The position numbers and the translations under genes were made by a program. This document shows, in pieces, positions 8,896 to 15,881 of a stretch of 64,000 bases of DNA. Every line of letters begins with the position of its first letter. Within the stretch, counting starts at the first letter, position 1. The DNA comes from Gordonia hankookensis. GTDB lineage: Bacteria > Actinomycetota > Actinomycetes > Mycobacteriales > Mycobacteriaceae. The stretch spans positions 496,001 through 560,000 of the forward strand of contig NZ_JACWMS010000002.1 in assembly GCF_014673215.1 (NCBI RefSeq), read 5' to 3'. The notes under the pieces are model-generated. The model was not told the DNA's origin, did not search any database, and saw only the letters and a program-made list of their open reading frames with translations.

Positions 8896-9516
8896 ATGGC
8901 AATCCTCCCGATCTGCATCGTCGGCGAGCCGGTGTTGCATCACCCCACCGAACTCGTCGAGCTCGATGCGCAGCGTCGTCCGGCGGCGGAGCTCGTGACG
9001 CTTCTCGACGACATGTTCGCGACCATGGACGCGGCCAACGGCGTCGGCCTGGCCGCCAATCAGGTCGGGGTCGGCAAACGCATGTTCGTCTACGACTGCC
9101 CGGAGGGCGAACGGTACGAGGCGCGGCGGCGCGGCGAGGTGATCAACCCGGTACTCGAGACGTCGGAGATCCCGGAGACCATGCCCGATCCCGACGACGA
9201 TGACGAGGGCTGTCTGTCGGTGCCGGGCGAGCAGTTCCCGACCGGGCGTGCCGACTGGGCTCGCGTCACCGGAGTCGATCGCAACGGCGACGAGGTCGTC
9301 ATCGAGGGCACCGGCTTCTTCGCCCGCATGCTGCAGCACGAGGTCGGCCATCTCGACGGATTTCTCTATGTCGACGTGCTGATCGGTCGCAACGCCCGGG
9401 CCGCGAAGAAGACCATCAAGCGTCAGGGCTGGGGTGTGCCGGGATTGACCTGGCTACCCGGGGCCGTCGAGGACCCGTTCGGGCACGACGACGCCGGGCA
9501 CGACGACGAGGACTGA
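8896..9516 (+). CDS. def: Peptide deformylase
   Basis: Removes the N-formyl group from nascent proteins in the cytosol. The three metal-site motifs are present: [10 protein letters not shown] (~50), DEGCLSVPG (~105) and [12 protein letters not shown] (~147), the last giving HExxH with Gly where many deformylases have Asp. I chose the ATG at 8896, which begins [17 protein letters not shown] as in other actinobacterial Def proteins; an upstream in-frame ATG at 8815 would add 27 unconserved residues. Length 206, with an acidic, His/Asp-rich C-terminus. Transcribed with the following acetyltransferase gene (32-bp gap). Confidence 0.94.
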   Translation: MAILPICIVGEPVLHHPTELVELDAQRRPAAELVTLLDDMFATMDAANGVGLAANQVGVGKRMFVYDCPEGERYEARRRGEVINPVLETSEIPETMPDPDDDDEGCLSVPGEQFPTGRADWARVTGVDRNGDEVVIEGTGFFARMLQHEVGHLDGFLYVDVLIGRNARAAKKTIKRQGWGVPGLTWLPGAVEDPFGHDDAGHDDED

Positions 9517-9548
9517 GCCGTGGATGCCGTGACCGGGCTGTCGCGCCG

Positions 9549-10499
9549 ATGAGCGAGCCCTTCGTCGGCGACCGGATCGTCGTGCGCTACCGCCTCGGCG
9601 ACGCCACCCCCACGGACTGGCGCGGCGATCCGGCGGCCGCACAGTCGGACGTGACGGGCATCCTGCGCGCGGACGGGGATCCGCTGGTCATCGACCGGGA
9701 CGGCACACCCGAATCCATCCCGCGGGCGGCGGTCACGTCCATCCGGCTCCTGTCCCGGGTGACGGTGCGCAACTCGGAGATCCGGGCCGTCGAGGCAGCC
9801 GCTGCGGCGGCCTGGCCGGGCACCGAATCGGCGATGGTGTCGGGCTGGCTGTTGCGGGCGGGCGGCGGGTTCACCCGACGCGCGAATTCGGCGGTGCCGG
9901 TGGAGTTCGGTGCCGACACCGATGCCGACGCGATCGCCGCGATGCGCGGCTGGTACTCGGCTCGCGGTCTGCCGACGATGATCGCGCTCCCCGAGCGGCT
10001 CATCCCGGCCGGGCACATCGACGGCCGCCCGCGCAGTGGCGAGGTGCAGATGTTGGTCCGCGACCTCGCCGGCGCCCCGGCCGCCACCTCGGAGGTCCCC
10101 GTCCGGCTGGCCGCCGCACCGACGGGCCCATGGCTGCGCGCTTATCGCGGCGTCGACGTCGACGTCGAGGTCGCCGCGGCGGTGGTGGCCGCATCGCGCG
10201 GACCGGTGGCCTTCGCATCGATCGGCGACGACGACGATCCGGTGTCCATCGGTCGCGCCACGGTCACCGAGTCGACCGACGGCACCCGGTGGCTCGGTCT
10301 CACCGCGCTGTGGACCTCGTCGGCCCGGCGCCGCGAAGGGCTCGCCGGAGCAGTGCTGTCGCGTCTGGTCGATTGGGGTGCCGAGCACGGCGCGCAGCGG
10401 ACCTATGTGCAGGTCGAGGCGGACAACCGAATCGCCGGGACCTGGTATCGCACCCTCGGTTTCGGCCTGCATCACACGTACCGGTACGTCGAGATCTGA
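9549..10499 (+). CDS. GNAT family N-acetyltransferase (Rv0428c-like)
   Basis: 316-residue acetyltransferase. The C-terminal half (~190-316) is a GNAT fold with the acetyl-CoA loop RRREGLAGAVLSRLVDWG near 261-278 and the closing YRTLGFGLHHTYRYV strand. The N-terminal ~80 residues are a beta-rich region seen in mycobacterial homologues such as Rv0428c, and the middle contains a second, degenerate GNAT-like half. Substrate unknown. It sits between def and xthA as in M. tuberculosis, except that the RNase/inhibitor pair is inserted before xthA. Confidence 0.88.
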   Translation: MSEPFVGDRIVVRYRLGDATPTDWRGDPAAAQSDVTGILRADGDPLVIDRDGTPESIPRAAVTSIRLLSRVTVRNSEIRAVEAAAAAAWPGTESAMVSGWLLRAGGGFTRRANSAVPVEFGADTDADAIAAMRGWYSARGLPTMIALPERLIPAGHIDGRPRSGEVQMLVRDLAGAPAATSEVPVRLAAAPTGPWLRAYRGVDVDVEVAAAVVAASRGPVAFASIGDDDDPVSIGRATVTESTDGTRWLGLTALWTSSARRREGLAGAVLSRLVDWGAEHGAQRTYVQVEADNRIAGTWYRTLGFGLHHTYRYVEI

Positions 10500-10519
10500 T
10501 GGTCTCGTAGGGTAAATAC

Positions 10520-11002
10520 GTGGTGGCGGCGAGCGCGAGCAAGCGGCGGCAGGCGATCCTGTCGGTGGCCACCGTGGTGGCCATCGCCGTCGTGGCGGCG
10601 CTGACCTGGGCCCTCAGCGGCGCAGGCGACGACGGGTCGACGACCGCCGGCTCGTCGACGACGGTGAACTCGCCTGCATCAGGACAATCGAGCTCCGCTG
10701 CGCCGGGAGCCGTACCCGCACACGCCCTGCACACCCTCGCTCTGATCGACGCGGGCACCTGGCCCGAGGCCGCCGATGCCCCCGGCACCCGCGGCGGGGA
10801 CATCTTCCGCAATTCCGAGGGCAACCTGCCGGAGACCGACGGCCGCGGACGCCACATCACGTATCGGGAATGGGACGTCAACCCCAAACAACCCGGGCAG
10901 AGCCGCGACGCCGAGCGGATCGTCACCGGTAGCGACGGCAGCGCCTGGTACACCGCAGACCACTACCGCACCTTCGTCAAGATCCGGGGGCCCGACCTGT
11001 GA
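10520..11002 (+). CDS. Secreted guanyl-specific ribonuclease (N1/T1/barnase-like)
   Basis: 160 residues, GTG start. Residues ~10-32 are a hydrophobic signal or anchor, followed by a Ser/Thr/Ala-rich spacer to ~70. The ribonuclease domain matches microbial RNase Sa/barnase: GDIFRNSEGNLP, ITYREWDV (general base Glu), ERIVTGSDG (Arg) and WYTADHYRTFVKI (general acid His). The enzyme would cleave RNA after guanosine outside the cell. The next gene starts with a GTGA overlap and encodes a barstar-like inhibitor, which fits protection of the producer. Confidence 0.88.
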   Translation: MVAASASKRRQAILSVATVVAIAVVAALTWALSGAGDDGSTTAGSSTTVNSPASGQSSSAAPGAVPAHALHTLALIDAGTWPEAADAPGTRGGDIFRNSEGNLPETDGRGRHITYREWDVNPKQPGQSRDAERIVTGSDGSAWYTADHYRTFVKIRGPDL

Positions 11003-11508
11003 CCAGCTCCGAGCACACCCCGATCCCGCTGGCACAATTCGTCTCTGCCGCCGGGCGTTTCGGTCCGGTGGCCGGCGTGCTCACCGCGCCCCGGTTGTCG
11101 TGGGTCCCGGACGACCTCACGGTGCGGTCCGTCGACGCCGACCGGATGACCACCGTCGCCGCGCTGTTCGACGAATTCGCCCGGGCCTGGTCGTTTCCTG
11201 ATCATTTCGGGCACAACCGCGACGCGTTCGACGAGTGCATGCGCCACCTCGACCCGACTCCACCGGACGTGCGCGCGCCGTCGGCCTACCTCACCGTGAT
11301 CGAGAACGCGCCGCGCCTGCTGAGTCACGAACCCGATGATCTGCGCTGGTTCGCCGGATCCCTCGAGTTCTACCGCGACCATTACCGCGACGTCGCCGAC
11401 CCGACCGCCGCCTTCGCCGTCGCACTTCTGAGTCCACCAACCCGCCGTCGACGGGTCGAGACACGCTGGCACGACGCAGGCTCGCCGGTCGCCCTGATCG
11501 AGAGCTGA
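10999..11508 (+). CDS. Barstar-family ribonuclease inhibitor
   Basis: 169-residue cytosolic protein of the barstar (RNase inhibitor) family. The typical core is visible as a VRSVDADRM strand, a helix, then FPDHFGHNRDAFDECMRHLD at ~67-86, the position where barstar contacts the barnase active site. No signal peptide. Its GTG start overlaps the RNase stop by 4 bp, so the inhibitor and the enzyme are translationally coupled. It ends 1 bp before xthA. Longer than B. amyloliquefaciens barstar (90 residues), as is usual in actinobacteria. Confidence 0.85.
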   Translation: MTSSEHTPIPLAQFVSAAGRFGPVAGVLTAPRLSWVPDDLTVRSVDADRMTTVAALFDEFARAWSFPDHFGHNRDAFDECMRHLDPTPPDVRAPSAYLTVIENAPRLLSHEPDDLRWFAGSLEFYRDHYRDVADPTAAFAVALLSPPTRRRRVETRWHDAGSPVALIES

Positions 11509-11509
11509 C

Positions 11510-12295
11510 ATGCGCATCGCCACCTGGAATGTGAACTCCATCCGTGCGCGCTCGGAGGCCGTCGTCGGCTGGATGGAACGCAACGACATCGACGTGCTCG
11601 CGATGCAGGAGACGAAATGTCGCGACGACGAGTTCCCGCTGATGAGTTTCCTGGCCGGCGGCTACGACGTCGCCCATATCGGAACCGGCGGGTTCAACGG
11701 GGTCGCCATCGCCTCCCGGATCGGTCTCGACGAGGTGGAGACCGGCTTCGAAGGTCAGCCGAGCTTCGGTACCGAACACACCGCACCGGTGCGGGAGGCC
11801 CGCGCGATCTCCGCGCGGTGCGGCGCGATACGGGTGTGGAGCCTCTACGTCCCCAACGGCCGGTCCCTCGACGACCCGCATTACCGGTACAAGCTCGACT
11901 GGCTGCGCAGACTCCACGACATCGGGTCACTGTGGCTGGCCCACGACCCCGCGGCGCAGATCGTCCTGGCCGGTGACTGGAACATCATCCCGACCGACGA
12001 GGACGTGTGGGACCCCGCGCAGTTCGACGGCAGGACCCATGTGTCCGAACCCGAACGGGCCGCCCTGGCAGCAATCCGGGCTGCCGGATTCCACGACTCG
12101 GCCCGCCCGTACGCCGATGCGTACACCTTCTGGGATTACACCCAACTCCGATTCCCGCGCGACGAGGGCATGCGGATCGACTACCTGCTCTGCTCCCCCG
12201 CCTTCGACGACCGCGTCCGCGGCGCCTTTGTCGACCGCAGCGCCCGAAAGGGCAAGGGTGCCAGCGACCATGCCCCGGTCGTCCTGGAGATCTGA
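11510..12295 (+). CDS. xthA: Exodeoxyribonuclease III
   Basis: DNA-repair AP endonuclease/3' exonuclease of the EEP fold, 261 residues. Motifs: ATWNVNSIRAR (N-terminal Asn), LAMQETKCRDDE (metal-binding Glu), WSLYVPNGR (catalytic Tyr), LAGDWNIIPTDEDVWDP (Asp/Asn pair), RIDYLLCSP and ASDHAPVVLEI (catalytic Asp-His). ATG one base after the barstar stop. Orthologous to Rv0427c. It is the last conserved housekeeping gene before the iron island. Confidence 0.95.
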   Translation: MRIATWNVNSIRARSEAVVGWMERNDIDVLAMQETKCRDDEFPLMSFLAGGYDVAHIGTGGFNGVAIASRIGLDEVETGFEGQPSFGTEHTAPVREARAISARCGAIRVWSLYVPNGRSLDDPHYRYKLDWLRRLHDIGSLWLAHDPAAQIVLAGDWNIIPTDEDVWDPAQFDGRTHVSEPERAALAAIRAAGFHDSARPYADAYTFWDYTQLRFPRDEGMRIDYLLCSPAFDDRVRGAFVDRSARKGKGASDHAPVVLEI

Positions 12296-12348
12296 GCATC
12301 CGGGACCAGGGCCGACAGCGATCACGACCATCGACGGAAACGCCGGGG

Positions 12349-12367
12349 TGAGCTTAGGCTAAGCTGC
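12349..12367. promoter_or_regulatory. IdeR/DtxR-type iron box upstream of binding-protein gene
   Basis: TGAGCTTAGGCTAAGCTGC matches the DtxR/IdeR consensus TTAGGTTAGGCTAACCTAA at 14 of 19 positions. It contains the perfect 7-1-7 palindrome AGCTTAG-G-CTAAGCT and ends five bases before the ATG of the lipoprotein gene, so repression by iron is expected. Confidence 0.72.
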
Positions 12368-12371
12368 TCGC

Positions 12372-13349
12372 ATGACTCGTCCGTTGCGTGTTTTCTTCGT
12401 GATGATCACCGTGCTGGTGACGACGATGCTGGCAGTCAGCGCCTGTAGTGCGCCGGACGAAACCGATGGGGGCGGTGCCCCCATCCAGGTCAACACCTCC
12501 AAGGGCTCGGTCACCATCAACGGCGTACCCAAGCGAATCGTCGCCCTCGGCGCGCAATGGATCGACGTCGCACTCTCGTTCGGCGTCACCCCGGTGGCCT
12601 ATCTCGACAACATCCAGGTCCTCACCGGCAAGCCCGCGCCGTGGTCGAGTGACAAGCTCAAGGATTCGACGGCGATCAGCACCGACGACGTCGTCGCCCA
12701 GGTGGCCAAGGCGAAACCGGATCTGATCCTGGCGACCTCGTACATGGCCGACGGTCAGCCCGAGATGTACAACCAGATCTCCAAACTCGCGCCGACCATC
12801 CCCGGCATCACCGGCAAGCAGATCGACCCCTGGCAGGACATGGTCACCTTCCTGGGAACCGTGTTGCGACAGCCGGAGAAGGCCAAGGAGATCACCAGTG
12901 GCGTCGACTCGAAGATCGATGCCACCAAGAACGAGCTCCCCGGCCTCAATGCCAAGACGTACACGATGGCCTACATGTACTCGAACGATCAGATCCAGGT
13001 CCTCGGCGATCCGAACGACGGCGCAACCTCCTTGTTCAGCTCGCTCGGCATGAACATCGCCCCCGCTCTGGTCGCCGGCTATCGACGCAGTGGTCAGCCG
13101 CGATACCCCATCTCCACCGAGAACGTGCCACTCCTCGATTCCGACCTGCTGGTCATCACCGCCAATACCGATCAGTTGATGTCGTCGCTGCAGAAACTGC
13201 CCGGATATCGCAATCTGCGGTCGGTGCGCAGCGGTGCCGTGAGTCGTCTGACGGTCGCCGAGATCGGCGGGCTGAACGAGCCGACGCCGCTGTCCATCCC
13301 GTACCTGCTCGACAAGATGCATCCGGCGATGGAAAAGGCCGCCGGCTGA
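12372..13349 (+). CDS. Iron-siderophore ABC transporter substrate-binding lipoprotein
   Basis: 325 residues, family Peripla_BP_2 (FepB/FhuD-like). Lipoprotein signal of ~25 residues with lipobox AVSAC. The fold signature is present: NGVPKRIVALGAQWIDVALSFGVTPVAY (N-lobe), then DDVVAQVAKAKPDLILAT, and the C-lobe with DSDLLVITAN and PTPLSIPYLLDKM. It should capture a ferric siderophore outside the membrane. There is no permease or ATPase gene beside it, so it must share the transporter encoded at 58217-61238 or elsewhere. An iron box overlaps its promoter region. The SagB-type gene follows 7 bp later, forming a two-gene operon. Confidence 0.9.
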   Translation: MTRPLRVFFVMITVLVTTMLAVSACSAPDETDGGGAPIQVNTSKGSVTINGVPKRIVALGAQWIDVALSFGVTPVAYLDNIQVLTGKPAPWSSDKLKDSTAISTDDVVAQVAKAKPDLILATSYMADGQPEMYNQISKLAPTIPGITGKQIDPWQDMVTFLGTVLRQPEKAKEITSGVDSKIDATKNELPGLNAKTYTMAYMYSNDQIQVLGDPNDGATSLFSSLGMNIAPALVAGYRRSGQPRYPISTENVPLLDSDLLVITANTDQLMSSLQKLPGYRNLRSVRSGAVSRLTVAEIGGLNEPTPLSIPYLLDKMHPAMEKAAG

Positions 13350-13356
13350 CGACCCG

Positions 13357-14727
13357 ATGACGAACCCGACATCGGCGACTGCGCCACAGACCGTCTACAC
13401 CCTCACCGATGGCGCGCGTTGCCTGCTAGGTGGCGGCGGCGTCGCCGTCCTGCTGCCGGCCAAACAGCGCCTCGACGGGTTGTCCCCTGGCCAGATCGCG
13501 ACCCTGCGAACGCTCAACGAGGGACCACTGCGGCCGGCCGACGACCCCGACGCGGACACAGTCGACCTGCTCGACCGTCTGGTCGCCGCCGGGGTGGTCT
13601 CGCTGACCGTGACCGCAGGCCGGCGGGATCTCTACTCGCTACGCCCCTTTCGCCGGCCGCCCCGGCCCCGCCCGCTCCCACGCTCGGACGCGTTCGAGCT
13701 GTCACGATTCACCGTGGTGCGGCGCAACGGCACCGACATCGTCGCCGAGCATCCTCGATCCTGGTGCGACGTCGCGGTCCACGACCCGGAGACTCTCGCG
13801 ACGCTCGTCGGGCTCGGGTCCTCCGCCCTTCCTGCGGAGATCCGCGACCGGCTGGCCGCCGATCTGGCGTGGTCGGGTCACGCGGTCGAGCCTGGCGCCG
13901 AGGACCACGACTTCGCCACGCGCAGTTGGAGTCCGCACGAGCTGTGGTTCCACCGGCGCAGCACCGTCGGAGATCGCGGCACCAGCTGGGCACATTTCGG
14001 ACCGACCCGGTGGGCCGACGGCGAGTTCGAGCCGCTGCCGGCGCGCCGCGAACCCTACGACGGCGAGCCGATCTCCCTGCCCACACCCGACCTCGCAGCA
14101 TTGCGGCGCGACGATACCCCGCTCACTGCCGTCGTCGAGGACCGGAAGTCGGTGCGTGACTTCGATGATCGGCATCCGCTGACCACCGAACACCTCGGCG
14201 AGCTCCTCCACCGGTGCGCCCGAACCCGCGCGGTCCGTACCACCAACGCGAATCGCACTGTCCCCGAGGAACTCCCGTCGCGACCGTTTCCCTCGGGTGG
14301 GTCACTCTACGAACTCGAGGTGTATGCGGTGGTGCGCATCGCCGACGGCGTCCCGGCCGGGATGTATCACTACGATTCCTTCGAGCACGTGCTGCGTCCG
14401 GTGGCGCCGTACGACAGTCCCGCCGTGCGCAGGCTCGTCGCACCCGCCTCACTCACGCTCGCCGACGGCCAGCTCCCGCAGGTGCTCCTCGTCCTCGCCG
14501 CGCGACCCGGCCGGATCATGTGGACCTACGAGCAGATGCCGTACGCGGTGATCCTCAAGCACGTCGGGGTCCTGACCCAGACGCTCTATCTCACTTCCAC
14601 CGCAATGGGTTTGGGCGGTGTGGCACAGGGCTACGGCGACACGGCGGCATTCGCCGAGGCCACCGGCACCGATGAGCTCACCGAGTGCAACGTCGGGAGT
14701 TTTGTCGTCGGTACCCCGAAACGGTGA
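13357..14727 (+). CDS. SagB/ThcOx-type FMN-dependent oxidase
   Basis: 456 residues. The C-terminal half (~255-456) is a SagB-type nitroreductase fold: EDRKSVRDFDDRHPLT (FMN-phosphate Arg/Ser), RPFPSGGSLYELEVYAVV, the helix ILKHVGVLTQTLYLTSTAMGLGG and a C-terminal ..VGSFVVGTPKR strand. The first ~240 residues resemble the substrate-clamp region of SagB/ThcOx proteins rather than a plain nitroreductase. This family oxidises azolines to azoles in ribosomal peptides and acts in some NRPS pathways. It is co-directional with the siderophore-binding lipoprotein, 7 bp apart, behind an iron box. An oxidising step in siderophore maturation is inferred; no genuine TOMM cyclase is nearby. A general flavin reductase role is the alternative. 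Confidence 0.82.
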   Translation: MTNPTSATAPQTVYTLTDGARCLLGGGGVAVLLPAKQRLDGLSPGQIATLRTLNEGPLRPADDPDADTVDLLDRLVAAGVVSLTVTAGRRDLYSLRPFRRPPRPRPLPRSDAFELSRFTVVRRNGTDIVAEHPRSWCDVAVHDPETLATLVGLGSSALPAEIRDRLAADLAWSGHAVEPGAEDHDFATRSWSPHELWFHRRSTVGDRGTSWAHFGPTRWADGEFEPLPARREPYDGEPISLPTPDLAALRRDDTPLTAVVEDRKSVRDFDDRHPLTTEHLGELLHRCARTRAVRTTNANRTVPEELPSRPFPSGGSLYELEVYAVVRIADGVPAGMYHYDSFEHVLRPVAPYDSPAVRRLVAPASLTLADGQLPQVLLVLAARPGRIMWTYEQMPYAVILKHVGVLTQTLYLTSTAMGLGGVAQGYGDTAAFAEATGTDELTECNVGSFVVGTPKR

Positions 14728-14741
14728 GCACGGCGGCGTAA

Positions 14742-15020
14742 CCGCGGGATGAGATCCGAATCGCCGCAATCCTGGCCCGCGTCAGCCTGATCCACGTCCC
14801 ACCCGACGATGTCGCAGAGTTCGATCACGCGGTTGCGCGTGCCTGGCGATGGACCGCCCACCGACTCTTCCAGGCGCTGCCCGACGCCGGACCACGACCA
14901 GCTACCCGAGGTGCTGCATGGGCCGATCTGTCGGATCGGCACGATGTCGTCCGGTGTGCGATGACGGCTACCGCCCGCCGCGAATTCGCTCTGATCGATC
15001 TTGTCGGTGCCATCTCGTAG
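14742..15020 (+). pseudogene. Possible start-less gene remnant
   Basis: An open stretch of 92 codons bounded by TAA (14739) and TAG (15018). It contains no ATG, GTG or TTG until codon ~73. The composition looks coding, with fragments such as HVPPDDVAEFDHAVARAW and RGAAWADLSDRHDVV. The second half loosely recalls small phage-associated DUF2742-like proteins, but this is not firm. It lies in the 404-bp gap between the SagB-type gene and the truncated DUF222 gene, where decay of mobile DNA is plausible. No other gene is visible in the gap. Confidence 0.3.
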
Positions 15021-15082
15021 TGTTGGCACCAGCAGGAAGAAGAAGACGAAGCGCGCCCCGTGTCCACTTGCCGGCCCGTCGC

Positions 15083-15115
15083 ACAGAACACGTAAGCCCT
15101 GCTGTCCTGTTCTGT
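15083..15115. repeat. Perfect 8-bp inverted repeat upstream of DUF222 gene
   Basis: ACAGAACA at 15083-15090 and TGTTCTGT at 15108-15115 are exact reverse complements separated by 17 bp. The second arm ends 16 bp before the ATG at 15132. Could be an operator or an RNA hairpin around the promoter. Confidence 0.55.
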
Positions 15116-15131
15116 CATTCGGGAGGCCGCA

Positions 15132-15728
15132 ATGTCATCGACCGCATCACTCATCGCCATCGGCGACGCCCTGCGCGCCGTCGCGCACGACCACGCGTCC
15201 ATGACCGGGCAGAGCGCCTTCGAGGAGATGCGCGCCCTGTACACGGTCCGGAATCTGATCGATCACCACGCAGCACAGCTGACCGGCACACTCGAACGGC
15301 TGCGGGTGGCCAAAGACCACGGACGCACTACTCGAGAGTTGTTGATCGTCATGGGCTTCGCCCCGTCAGTGGCGCAGCGTTACGTTCGTATCTCCGGTGC
15401 GCTTGCGCTGCTCCCCACCCTGTCGGCGCATGCCGTCGACGGCGCGGTGCCCGGCGAACATGTCGACGCCATCGTTCGCGGTATCGACCACATCGGGAAA
15501 AGATCACCGGAACCGATCGATGACGCGCTGCGTCTCAACCATGTGACCGATCTTCTCGGACAACACTTCTCCGGCGCCACCCCCGCCGACATCATCGACC
15601 GCGCCCGCACCCGGGGCCACGTCCTCGCCGACCACACCCCCGGCGGGCTGCCCGCCGCCGAAGACCGCTCGATCAACACTCTCACGAACAGCAGACGCAC
15701 ACTGACCCTGGACACCATCGCCGCCTGA
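15132..15728 (+). pseudogene. Truncated 13E12-family (DUF222) protein
   Basis: 198 residues matching only the N-terminal DUF222 portion of the 13E12/HNH-endonuclease family, including LIDHHAAQLTGTLERLRVAKDHGRTT and the VPGEHVDAIVRGIDHI and DIIDRARTRGHVLADHTPGGLPAAEDRSIN segments. Full-length members are usually above 400 residues and end in an HNH nuclease motif, which is absent. After residue ~180 the match stops and a short unrelated tail (RRTLTLDTIAA) ends in TGA. The start has a strong GGGAGG six bases upstream. Members of this family mark prophage attachment loci in mycobacteria (REP13E12), and this copy sits at the left edge of the siderophore island. The 153 bp between it and mbtF hold nothing I recognise. 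Confidence 0.75.
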
Positions 15729-15881
15729 CCCGTCCAGCGGCTCTCCTTCGACCACACTCCCGCACCCGGCCACGCCGGGACCGCATCCGTACCTTGACAA
15801 CTCCACAGTGTGAAAACGGCGGGCCCGACCACGCCGCACCGGGTCTCACGTCGCAACCGTCGTGGGCACGAATGTTCCGTC

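Noticed and set aside
15794..15881. Possible HNH remnant (CENGGPDHA) after the truncated 13E12-family gene
   Set aside because: Only a few residues resemble the NGGP part of HNH motifs and the paired His and Cys residues are absent.
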